From Rhabditoides inermis (Eukaryota; Nematoda; Chromadorea; Rhabditida; Rhabditidae), in NCBI GenBank assembly GCA_963966185.1, contig CAWZYM010000233.1, positions 1 to 64,000 on the forward strand: DNA of 64,000 bases. The letters run 5' to 3'. Position numbers and translations under genes: made by a program. The notes beneath the pieces were generated by a model. That model saw only the letters and a list, made by a program, of their open reading frames with translations, searched no databases and was not told where the DNA came from. Shown here piece after piece: positions 23,752 through 34,434 of the stretch (the first letter of the stretch is position 1; each line of letters begins with the position of its first letter).

Positions 23752-25367
23752 CTATCGCCTGTACTTTCCGTACTTGTCCTTCTGTCCCTTGCCCTTAAGA
23801 CCCCGTCCGGCGGCAAGAGCCTCCTCATCCGGCTCGTCCTCATCGCTGCTCTCTTCCTCGGAATCGTCCTCAGAATCATCCTCATCCTCATCGCTGAACA
23901 GACGCCATTATATTTCGGGGGAAATCTAGAACGAGCATACCTGGAAGGCATGTTGTCGTCGCTGGAATCTCCCTCTTCTCCAGACTCAGCGGCAGCATCA
24001 GCTAAAATAATTTTTTAGGGGATCAATCTTGACCTGGAAATCTCGCCACAAACTCACTAAGGGTGAAGTCAATCTCTCCCTCATCCTGTTCGTCACCCTC
24101 GTTGAGCTTGGCATTGTCGGGAAGCTCTCCGTGAGCCTTCAACTGGCGAGCCTCATCCGGGTTGAATTTCAGGATAACATCGGCCTGAAACAATTAAATA
24201 AGCCTATATATGAAATTTCCTATAAATTATAAATACCTTATCGTCCTGATAGTCGCGAAGACCGATCAGGATAATATCTCCGAGGTTGATCCAGACCTGA
24301 ACAAAATTGTACATTTATAGAATAGTGACCATTACATTGTGCCGCAAGCGGAATAATTCAGTCTCAAATTCGTGCATTTTTTAATGCTGGCTTGAACTAA
24401 TGCGTATCACATTTGAATGTGTAATAATAATTATTATCGGATAATCGGTGTTTTCATTGTCTATCTACCAATATAGTATCATTTTAGTGAATATCCTAAT
24501 ATATAGAAAACGGCATGTCCGTCCGTCTGTCTGTAAGACTGTAAGTGACGCTCATCATGTACCATCGGGAATTGCCCACACAATCGAATCAAGAAATACC
24601 TTCTTGCGGAGCTTTCCACGAATATGACACAGACGCTGTTTTCCATCGAAACAGAAAGCAGTGAGACGACCGTTACCGAGCATCTTGAGGACTTGGGCGT
24701 ACTCTTTAAAATATGTAAGAATGTATACAGATATTATATCAATATACGTCAATCCTAATATATAGAAAACAGCATGTCCGTCTGTCCGTCTGTAAGTGAC
24801 GCATGGCGGCACTCTCCGTAGTACATTATCCGTAGTGAGAGTAGCTAGAGGGATAATGGGTGCGAATCGCTATCTACAACACTTATAGCTAACAACCAAT
24901 ACGGCAAAATTTGCATTAAACGCTGGTAATAATAGATATAATAGTGACTCAGTAGTGACGAGATATCAATTTTGCAAATGTTGGGTGAAGTGCGAGTAGA
25001 AAAGTAGAGAAATTTAAAATCCTTATCCGAAGGCCGATAGGCATCGTTAAAGCAGCTATTAAATTCCCAAAAATACAAAAAAATGTGAAAAAAATGTCAA
25101 AAAATACCGAAAAATGCGAAATGAAATGTCAAAAAATATTGTAAATTTTTACAATTTTCGCGCGCCCCATTGCCAAAATGTCAAAAAATACGAAAAAATG
25201 TATTTTTGGAAATTTTGTCATTTTTTGAACTTAATAGCTGCTTTATGATAACAACAAAGAAACCAACCTTGTCCAGGCTCCTTGAACTGAAGCTCCCTCT
25301 TCATAATGTCATTCTCGTTCTTTCCCCTCCTGCGGTTCTTTCCTCCCTTTCCCTTATTCTTGGGCAT
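23752..25367 (-). CDS. eif1a: Translation initiation factor eIF1A
   Basis: eIF1A binds the 40S A site and, with eIF1, promotes scanning and start-codon selection. Six exons (25268-25367, 24600-24703, 24237-24296, 24058-24184, 23941-24001, 23752-23893) give 197 residues. The N-terminus is [20 protein letters not shown], then an OB fold with [39 protein letters not shown] and [20 protein letters not shown], then GEIDFTL. The acidic tail is Ser/Asp/Glu-rich and longer than in human eIF1A, ending [11 protein letters not shown]. The first intron is long (564 bases) and carries a dispersed repeat. Family identity is secure. Confidence 0.95.
24483..24545. repeat. Dispersed repeat copy 1 (CCTAATATATAGAAAAC...GTCCGTCTGTCTG)
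   Basis: Intronic sequence CCTAATATATAGAAAACGGC followed by ATGTCCGTCCGTCTGTCTG and GTAAGTGACG. The same block recurs about 260 bases to the right in the next intron. Confidence 0.75.
24749..24803. repeat. Dispersed repeat copy 2
   Basis: Same block as at 24493-24545, with a single change (AACAGC for AACGGC) and a shorter GTCTGTCCGTCTG run, followed by GTAAGTGACGC. It lies in eIF1A intron 1. Confidence 0.75.
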
Positions 25368-25971
25368 GTTCTGCAAACAGTTAAAACACTTCTATGAAAG
25401 GATACATCAGTACGAAATTGCGAAAGTTATATGATCAGAAACCTGAAAAAAGCGAATCATTCGAAAAGGACTGGAAAGGGAAGAGAAATGAACTGGTGGA
25501 GGTTTCCAAAGCATGTATAGTATAGACAACTGGGCAAGTTATCATTCGATATGCGAAGAAGTACGAAAAAGACAGGTAAATCGATGAAAACAACGTAAAC
25601 AACATACGCGAGCGCGAAGCTGACGAAACTCTTTTTTGAGACCGATCGTCAATAGTAGTAAAAATAGAAAAGTAGTCCTCTTTCAGAAATTATCGAAAAT
25701 GTATTTATAAAAAAATATTAAATCATGGTATATTGATAATGAAGAACGTTCAGATCATGAAGTTTGTATTGACTGATAAATACAACTATTTCTGTTTTTA
25801 AGTGAATCTTACACTCTTCTAGTTTTAGAACCTTTTAATTGAGACAGTGTTTGTTCATTGTATTCGTTCTAAAGTAATACCACATGATGGTGATGATGTT
25901 TTTGTTTACCTTATTATATTTCTGTATTTATAACAATTTATAGAACTACTTCGCGGACACTTCGCTTTTGA
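25368..25971. promoter_or_regulatory. Divergent intergenic region, eIF1A / small membrane protein
   Basis: 604 bases separate the divergently transcribed eIF1A (-) and the membrane-protein gene (+). It should contain both promoters. No clear motif was identified. Confidence 0.4.
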
Positions 25972-26599
25972 ATGAGTGACGCCGCATCGATAGCTTCTAC
26001 CAGTGTTCCAGCTGCAGCTCCGGTTGACGAAGAGACCGAAGGACTCATTCCTCCGGTTCAACAAACTTCTTCTACAAATCCTCTCCCATCTACCCTTTTT
26101 GAAAAAGCTGATACCCTCGTTGAGCTTTTCTGTCGTACGCACGACATCGAGAAGCCTCAGGTGATTGATTATTACTCGCGTGTATATATGCATGCTAATG
26201 TAGTATCATCATCCAATGTATCATCTAATGTATTATATTCGCGAATCGAAATTATTTAAAAATGGTAATACTGATATTTCATAACTATTTTATAGGTGTA
26301 CGTGGCGATCGTTTTGTCTGTTCTGCTAGTTGTGCTGTTGGTGCTGATTTCAATTGCCTGGTCGCACTACTCACCCATTATCTTCAATTTCTCTCGCAAG
26401 GAGCAGGCTCTTCAGCGGGAGAAACAGCGCAGAAACAGCGAAAAGGAGGTTACTAAGAGTAAGTAAAACATTAAAAGTATATTCCAGTTCTCCAGGGATA
26501 GGGGCTAACTTTAGAACAAACTGCACATTCATACAACTGCACATACAACATACAACTTAACTGTTTTAAGAATCTGCTACTGAGAAGAAGGACGAGTGA
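25972..26599 (+). CDS. Small single-pass membrane protein
   Basis: Family not recognised. Exons 25972-26160, 26296-26458 and 26571-26599 give 126 residues. The N-terminal region is Ser/Ala/Pro-rich with DEETEGLIPPVQQ and a Cys-containing helix (TLVELFCRTHDIEKPQ). One strong membrane segment follows (VAIVLSVLLVVLLVLISIAW), then a basic, charged tail (RKEQALQREKQRRNSEKEV) ending EKKDE. The short charged C-terminus suggests a tail facing the cytosol. The stop is ten bases before the UBXN6 start, so the two may be co-transcribed as an operon. Confidence 0.7.
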
Positions 26600-26608
26600 C
26601 GAGTGATC

Positions 26609-28841
26609 ATGGACTCTTTCAAGAAATTTCTCAAAGACAAGAAGGTGAACATGCTAGATTTTTTAATAATTGAAGTATGATTATAGTGTATAGTGTTATT
26701 GCCACGATGCATGATAACACATTTGTTTAGGTGAACAAGCACTTCAAAAGATCCGGTCCTGGTCAGCGATTGTGCGATGATTCCTCTTCTCCGTCTTTGT
26801 CTCCAAGCGTTGCTCCTGGAACTATGCAAGTGAGTTTTTGCATCGATAGTTATCAAGTGATCCTTTTTGATACATGAAGGGTGGTGCATCTGGCTGTGCT
26901 GACCGTATCCATGCATCTGATGTTGCTGCGCAAGCTGCTCTCAAGCGTCTTTTCAAGGAGCAGCCTCAACAGGTGTCTTCCAGCCAGAAGAAGATCCAGA
27001 TGATCGTGAGTCCTGAAACTGATGTTATTGTCACTCTATAAAGAAAGTGAAAAGTGTGATAAAAATGTAACTATATCTATTGTTTATTGTTCTAGGCCCA
27101 GCGCGAGTTGGAGGAGGAGCGTCGTCGCAACATGACGGACGAGCAGCTCAGCGAGGAACTCAAGCGCATGGGGCATCAAAAACAGTGAGTTTGGTTTGAG
27201 TCATTCTTTATTTATTTATATATGAACGTTCCTTTTGAATTGAAGCGAACCCGATGTGCGCGAGTTCGAGCACTCGGATATCATCAAGGGAGTGTTCTAC
27301 ACTTGTGAGTTGCTCGGTGACGATGTCGCCATGACCAAACAAGAGGCGAGTCGCTATTTCTCGATATCAATTTTTTGCAGTTTTTTGTTAGTTTTTTGTC
27401 GTTGTTCATCGTATGTTTAGTTGCAATCTACGCTGGGTGAGTTTTTGCGTGAGCAAGTGGTGGCTTCGACCGAACCAGGAGAGGCGATCGTGCCCGCTGT
27501 TCTGATGCTCTACTCTCTCAACAAGAAAGATGTCAAAGATCTCGCTGTTGAAACTATCGGTGAGTTTACTTTTCAATTTCTAATATCTACGTCTCAGTTT
27601 TTTGTGGCTTTTATTCTTTAATGTATTGTTTTTGTTAGGAAAGTATCTGCAAAACATTGCTGAGCACCCCGGCGAGGAGAAGTATACTCGCATCCGTTTA
27701 GCCAACAAGGCGTTCCAGGTAATTATGTTCGAATTTTATTTCCTCTCTCATTCTCCACAGTTGTATCGTATGCTAGGTGCTCGGCTTAAAGACTATAGTA
27801 AAGCTTATCAGGAGCGAGTGGCTGCTGCGATTGGTGGACGCGATTACCTTGCCGCGGCTGGTTTTGTGGAGCAACAGCAGTCTATGAAGGACGGAGATCC
27901 CCTGGAGGCGTTCCTCGTCCTTCCCATGGAGAAGGCGGTCGATACGGGGCTGATCATCACTGCCCTAGAGACTCTGCGAGACGGACAGTCTGTACCCCTC
28001 AAAGTCGCCAGGGATACCCAGGTGAGCGAAACTCATTATTCGCAGGTTGAATATGTTTTATAGGTGTTCCTGCTGCGCGACAATGAGCGCGTGACTCTAC
28101 CGAAGCTACCTGCCGACTTCTTTGATCTGACGGCGAGCGAAGTGAAGAAAGAGCAGATGACCAAAACGGCCGAAGTTGAGAGGGTAAGTGACGTGTGAAG
28201 TGCAAACTGCAAATGTGCAAATAGCAGTAGCAAGTAGCACGCTACTACTGATGCTGTGTTTTGCAGATGACTACAATGCGTACCAAGGAGATGCGCGCGC
28301 GTGACGATCTGCAGCGACAGTACAAGTACAAGTACACGCTCATACGCGTGCGCTTCCCCGACAAGTACGTCCTCCAGGTCAGTTCGTTTTGCATGATGAC
28401 TTCTCACAGACAAACAGTCGTTTATTTTTCGTTCAGGGTACATTTGGTTGCTACGAGGAGGTGGGTGCTGTGCGCGCATGGGTGCACTCTCACTGCGCGA
28501 ACGAGTTCGTCACGTTCACTCTTCGCGACCCGGCTACGGGCGCAGTGTTGTCGGACGAGCGGCTGACGCTGGCAGAGAGCCATCTGGCCCCTGCTGCTGT
28601 CCTTCATGTCGATGTGCAGATGGAGAGGGTCTGGCACACGAATGGAAGGATGCCGCCACACACTTTGTCGCCCAGTGAATTATACCGTAGAACGTTGCAG
28701 ATTCTCTGTATCTACTGTGTTGACTGTATATTCATATTTATTTCTTTTTTCCTCTTTCCGTATGATATGCTGGTCTACTCGAAATCTATTATTATTATTG
28801 TGATGCATGGCTTCTCTTCTGTATATGGCAAATGCCTATAA
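26609..28841 (+). CDS. ubxn6: UBX domain protein 6 (UBXN6/UBXD1-like)
   Basis: p97/VCP cofactor with an N-terminal VIM-like stretch, a PUB domain and a C-terminal UBX domain; family members act in endolysosomal sorting and damaged-organelle clearance. Exons: 26609-26644, 26731-26829, 26880-27005, 27096-27184, 27246-27345, 27421-27559, 27639-27718, 27761-28021, 28064-28183, 28267-28377 and from 28437. It starts MDSFKKFLKDKK. QRELEEERRRNMTDEQL leads into the PUB region (VAAIGGRDYLAAAGFVEQQ, FLVLP). The UBX region is YTLIRVRFPDKYVLQGTFG to LTLAESHLAPAAVLHVDV, without the p97-binding FPR loop, as in UBXD1. Intron 27346-27420 starts GC. The end is uncertain: the frame stays open to 28841, but real coding may stop or splice near 28680. 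It lies ten bases after the preceding gene. Confidence 0.85.
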
Positions 28842-28964
28842 ATTGTTTATCAATGTATAATGTGTATTGTTTTATCGATAATCGTTGTGTATTTTAATGA
28901 GTTTCTATAAGATTCTCTGAAATATCTGCTTCGTTTCCCCACAGCAACCCGGCATATTGGTTAC

Positions 28965-29820
28965 ATGCAACCATTTAGGCGAATGAGAGAGCGGTGGAAA
29001 TGTGCATGGATACCAAGATGGGTGCGAATTCAGGTGCGCAGGAGGAGAATCAGGCAAGCGGTGAGAGGAAGAAGGCTGTGGCGAAGAGAGATAAGACAGA
29101 CCCTCCGCAACATTGGAAAGACGAAGAAAGGTGAGAAGACGATCCAGTTAGAAATCAATTGACTCGTTTTATTGTAGAATCGCCTTTCCTTCTATCCGGA
29201 CCATGTGTCCGCCCCTCGTTCGGACCGGTGTCGGCATCGCCCCTTCTGGGTAGACTACGCGACTTCCTCCCTCAGATGGAGCAGGCCAACAAGATACTAC
29301 TCGAAAAGGAGCAAGAGAGGCAAGGACACGACATCGAGGCGAGTGACAGTGATTGACTGTTTTGTGTTCTGTTCCATTGAATCGTTTGATCATTCAATTT
29401 GGAATACCGTTTCATTTATTTGTAGATTTCGAAAGTGTTCGAGAAGGTTGGAATGGAGGAGAAGGATGATGAGAGCAGCAAGCAGCGATGATAGCGATAG
29501 CGATGAGGACACGGACGACGATATGGTGAATTTGGTCTAAATTTAAAAAAAAAACACTATTTATTTACAGGACGAGTCTGCTGTTCCGAAGATTGAGATC
29601 GACGTGCGTCTATTCCGTGGTGATGAAAAGGTGTGTTTATGATCTTTCTTTGCAGAAGAGACGTTAAGATATCTGGTATTGTTTTGCTTGTTTAGGTAGC
29701 GGACGACTCGGAGGCTGTGGATGTGGTGAGCTTCCGGAGGAGATTCCGCGGGAGGGAGAGGAGGAGAACAGGAGAAGGCGGGCGTGACGGGACTGGAGAA
29801 AGCAAACGAGAAAGGTGTTG
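28965..29820 (+). CDS. NOPCHAP1 (C12orf45)-like protein, with an apparent frame break
   Basis: Tentative homologue of NOPCHAP1, a box C/D snoRNP assembly chaperone. The recognisable part is in exon 29178 to about 29338: ASPLLGRLRDFLPQMEQANK followed by a Lys/Glu helix ending GHDIE. After an acidic run (DDSDSDEDTDDD) near 29490-29525 and an intron comes KIEIDVRLF near 29590-29615, matching the family's conserved I-x-M-D-V-A-L-F motif. Proposed exon 1 is 28965-29130 (Arg-rich). Within the third exon the Lys/Glu part and the acidic part lie one base apart near 29480. The C-terminus after 29698 is uncertain. Start and end are both soft. Confidence 0.45.
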
Positions 29821-30410
29821 ATAGAGGAGATGTGAGTACAGCGAGAGAAGCGAGGGGAGGGTCACTGCGATTCACATCACACACTGCTCTGCTGCCCTTT
29901 CCCGCTGTCTGGAATCTGATTGCCCTCATTCCTGTGGTTGTTAGACATGATCGTTCTCTTGGTTATTTTTCCTTCGAGCCATGTAGTGTTGAAATATCTA
30001 GGATTACTCACTCTTTATCAGTTGCATCCACCTCACCCTGTTGAACTTTATTGTTGCGCTACTCTGTTCACGTATCGATAGATTGTTGCACTTTGTTGCT
30101 AGTTGTTTACTATTTTGCACAGATGTCTAGGATTGTTTGCCTTATGTTTCCTTCCCATATACCAGTCGCAAGTGAATGTGTATAGCGCATGTACGTACCG
30201 TTGTTGAGTTTTGAACACACTGGCGTAGTATCGATTTGATGGCGGAAGCGTGACCGCAGTCTGCAATAAAACCGTTATCGCAATTTCCTTGCCTGTATCC
30301 TTTCTTATAACGAAGAGTTTGATTCTCTGCGTGTATTTCGATGCGCTGTGTGTTTGATTTCGTGATTAGTCCGTTTGCCTTGGAAGATTCTGCGTTGTGT
30401 AGTTCGGAGG
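29821..30410. other. Intergenic between NOPCHAP1-like gene and acylaminoacyl-peptidase
   Basis: AT-rich non-coding sequence with the presumed promoter of the peptidase gene. Nothing else recognised. Confidence 0.4.
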
Positions 30411-33341
30411 ATGGCGTCTTCGGCGGCTGCATATGATGTGCAGGGTGTGAGAAGCTGAAGGACCTCTATGCCGACCTCTGCCAGATTCCCATCCCCACAC
30501 AGGGACGCATCTGCAAGATGGACGGAGACAAGCTGCAGGTAGAGAGGAAGGAGGGGGGGGGGGGGAGATGAGGACATGGGTGCATGCAGGTGACGTCCCT
30601 GTGGTCGAACCGCGCCCCTGCCCCTGAAGAAGATGACGACTATGCAGCGAGTGAGTGTGGTGCAGGAAGACGCCCTCATCGCCAACACGAGTGCGCCCCT
30701 GCCAGTCATGAGTGAGTGGCAGAGGGGAAGGGAGTGGGAGACATGCATGGTTGCAGGGGCGTGATCACAGCCTACTCTCCGAGTGACAAGAAGATCGCCC
30801 AGCTCATCACTGTGCCCGATGGAAAGGACAAGAAACAGTACCTCAAGGTGGACATTGCCAGTTGATTGTTATTGAGTCAAGTCGTGTGGATTAGCGTTTC
30901 AACTTATTTTGTCACTGAAGATTGTCTCGATTAGTTGTAAAGTTGGAGATACATATGGAGAGAGTATGTATGATGTGGTAGATCTTCGACGCGGAGGACC
31001 ACATCGAGCTGGCGTGCGTGGATCTGAGTGGACAGAAGAAGCACGGAGTCGTCCACACGAGCGGCATCTTCGGAGGCATCCGGTCGGTCACCATAGTTGT
31101 CGAGTGATGGATGACGTGATGGTGGGAGGAGCAATGCAATGTCTGTGTGCAGGTTCTCTGCCGGAGAAGGCCATGTGATGTACGTGGCGGAGCGTGTGGT
31201 GAAGACGGCGCAGTACTACGATGTGGATCTGGAGTGGAGCAACGAGGAGAAGGTCATGGAGAGCAACGTGGTCAGTCACCATCCCTCTCTCATAGCCCTT
31301 TGCGTCTTTCTTGCGATGATGATACCCAAAATATACAACACGAGATACTGCAGGGTGACAAGTTCGTTCTGAACGAGTCGTGGGGGAGCAGACGTTCGAA
31401 AGTGCGCCGGCCGGTGCTGTGTGTGGTGGATGTGAGCAGCGGCAGCGTCACGGTTCTCGACGGAATCCCCAAGGACGTCCATCCCGCATTCGTGAGTTCA
31501 CTCCACACCTATTTCTTGAGTCTGTTCTGCTGTCTTAGCCGATCTGGGCTCCGAACGACGCCGGATTCGTGTTCTTCGGGCTGGACCCCAAGCCGTTCAA
31601 GCTCGGACGCATCTACTGCAACAACCGACCGTCAGTGAGATGCATCTTGCATCTCTGATATCGTGGTGTATGATTCAGTGGCACGATGTACTTCTATGAA
31701 CTGTCGTCTGCTGTGCTGCGCAAGATTGGCAAGGAAGGAATGGCAGCCGAGTTCCCAGTCTTCACCCCCAAGGTTGGTAGAAGGAAAGAATGAAGGAGAA
31801 AGACGGAGGGGGAGGTATGAATGTTCTTTTTCAGGGTGATCAGCTGGTGTACCTGCAGCGCACTGCCGGCGGACCGCACCAGGCGATGATGCAGATGGTG
31901 AAGGTGAGAGAAGGGGAGGGAGGGTGGAGGCTGTATGCGCACCCCTCTCAGGTGCCGTGGCCGTACGCGGACGAGCAGCCGACGGAGGTGGTGCCGATCG
32001 TGGCCGCTCCCGGCCCCACAGACTTCCCCTCCCTGAGTGGGGTGGCCGTGTCGAGCAGGTGCTTTGCCGACGAGAAGAGACTCGTCCTCACCACATCCTG
32101 GAGGAGCAGGACGGTTGGTCGAGCAAAAGTTGCTTGTCTCTATCAAGTTTTGTTTGGATAGCAGTTTGTTTTATTGTGTTTGGTTTGAATGCGTTTTTCC
32201 AGGAGATTGTGGCGGTGGATATTGAGAACGGCAAGGTGGAGCGCGTGACGAACCATGGTGGGTGGGGAGGGGATGGAGGAGAGTTGCCTCTCCGCTGCTG
32301 CTTGCCCACTGTCCCCCCGTTGAGGCGCGTGCCACGGCAGCTGGACGACGTTGGATGTGTGTGGCGGGCGCGTGCTGGCCGCAGTCTCCGCCCCCAACAG
32401 ACCCCCCGCCTGCCTCGTCGGACTACTGCCCAAGGAGGGACAGATGGACAAGGTGGGTGCGAAGAGAGCAAGGCTGCATGCAGTGTCACTGTCACATGCT
32501 CTCATTCAGATGGTGTGGACGCGGCTCGACTCGGGAGTGCTTCCGGAGAAGAGGAAGAGCCTGATGCAACTACGAGTGGCGCACGCTGGGCTTTTCCCGC
32601 GAGGGCGAGACGGCGTACGAGGGGCTGCTGTACCTACCGAATGCCGGCCACAAGCTGCCCCTCGTCGTGCTCCCCCACGGAGGACCCCACGGTCAGAGTA
32701 TCGCCAGGTGGGTGAGGGAAGGAGAGACTCCGAATTACTCTGTTGCAGCTACCCGCGCCGTGACATTGGCCTGATGCTGAACGCCGGCTACGCAGTTCTG
32801 TCTGTCAACTACCACGGATCGATCGGATTCGGAGAGGACTTTGTGCGTTCTCTGCCCGGTCACTGCGGAGACAAGGACGTCAAGGATGTGCATGTGATTG
32901 GGGGAGGGGGGGGGGGGGGGGGAAAGGGGGAGATGGCTGTACATGGTTTGTTGCAGCACGCTGCGCAGGTTGTGTTGGCTGGCGAGCCGCGGCTGGATGC
33001 GTCCAAGGTGTGCCTGTTCGGAGGCAGCCACGGAGGATTCCTCGTGTCCCATCTCATCGGACAGTACCCTGTCAGTACAGTAGAAGGAAGATGAATTGTA
33101 TTGGAATGAGGTATCTTTTAGGGTTTCTACAAGGCGTGCGTGGCTTTGAACCCGGTGGTGAACATTGGCGCCATGTTCGAGATCACAGACATCTCTGACT
33201 GGTGTGGAGTGGAGGGAACTGAAAGGACCACGACTTCTCCAAGGTGCTGACCGAGAAGGAGAGGAACGCCATGTTCAACTCGTCTCCCATTGCACATGTG
33301 GAGAAGGTGAGCGAGAGGGAGGAGGAAGAAGGGAGGGATGG

Positions 33342-33438
<97 letters not shown>

Positions 33439-33726
33439 TGTGTTCTTTGAGGCGATCACCCCGTACATGTTGCTGAACGGGGAGAAGGACCTCCGTGTGG
33501 TGCCGCACTACAGGCCATTCGTGCACAACCTCATCTGCAGGGGTGTGCCCGCCAAGTGAGCAGAGAGAGAAAGAGAGAGGGGGATGGATGATGAGTGATG
33601 GGACACAATGCTCGTGTTGCAGGGTTCTGACGTATCCGGAGTCGGACCACCCTCTGGCGGAGGTGGGATGTGGAGGCGGACTATTCCATCAACATGGTGC
33701 GCTGGTTCGACAAGTACATCCAGTGA
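30411..33726 (+). CDS. apeh: Acylaminoacyl-peptidase (APEH, S9C), with several frame breaks
   Basis: Removes N-acylated amino acids from peptides; cytosolic prolyl-oligopeptidase family (C. elegans DPF type). About a dozen short exons follow the human protein along its length: [41 protein letters not shown], then the hydrolase domain [13 protein letters not shown]. The catalytic serine is in FGGSHGGF (about 33017-33037), the aspartate in NGEKDLRV (about 33477-33500), and the histidine in SDHPLAEV (about 33640-33660). The end is [10 protein letters not shown]. However, homologous segments switch frame near 30441, 30610-30630, 32565, 33220 and 33665, mostly by one base. This is either a decaying copy or uncorrected single-base sequence errors; splice sites and catalytic residues are all kept. 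Confidence 0.8.
33347..33438. repeat. (TA)n followed by (GA)n microsatellite
   Basis: About 33 TA units then about 12 GA units, inside the peptidase intron after HVEK. Each AG in the GA run is a potential acceptor for the next exon (FEAITPYML). Confidence 0.95.
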
Positions 33727-34434
33727 GTGGGAGCACTTCTTTTCTCACCACATGTGCCAGCTGACCGGCCACCCGATCAGTCGATGTGATATACCTGTAT
33801 ACTACCAATTTTTAATCACTTTTCAAAACTGCGCTGTATATTATGTAATGACAGTTGGTGACCGGTGATTGTAGCGGTGTTTCGTATGTGCATATACTAC
33901 TATTTATATATTTATTCTTTACATTATGATAAATTGCTGTGAACGCACACAACATTTGTAGCTATGTAATATGCACACGCACTACTGGTGAATTTAAATG
34001 GAAAAATATATATATGAAACATGGGATAAGGTGTAAAGCTAGCCGGGCAAGTTCAACATGAAGGAGAGTACAATCGTACCTGGCAAGACATTGATACATA
34101 ACCATACATACTCATCGTGGGACAATCCAATGCAACTAAAAAGACTCAGCCAGCGTATGCGGGGCTTATGAGAAACAAAAAAAATACTAATCGTGGTACA
34201 TTGATAATTGACACACCTAGTATGAGGAAAACCGAGCCGGCCCCTCTAGAGAGAATGTGTGTGGAGAGAAAGGGAGTGGAAGTGAGTGAAGCATTGGCGC
34301 CTTCCCCGAAAAGAGTGAAGTGGCAGATGCGGGAGAATGAATGTATTGAAGATGAGGGGCCTCGAGCCGTGGAGTTGCAGTGTGCACAATGGCAGGAGGG
34401 CACAATGGATGATAGGAGGGGAGGAGGGAGGTGC
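33727..34434. other. Intergenic between convergent peptidase and SLC6 genes
   Basis: 3' flanks of two convergent genes. AT-rich, with AATAAA-like and ATATATAT stretches; no gene seen. Confidence 0.4.

Noticed and set aside
33250..33480. IYIYIY / ERERER open frames
   Set aside because: Artefacts of the TA and GA microsatellite.
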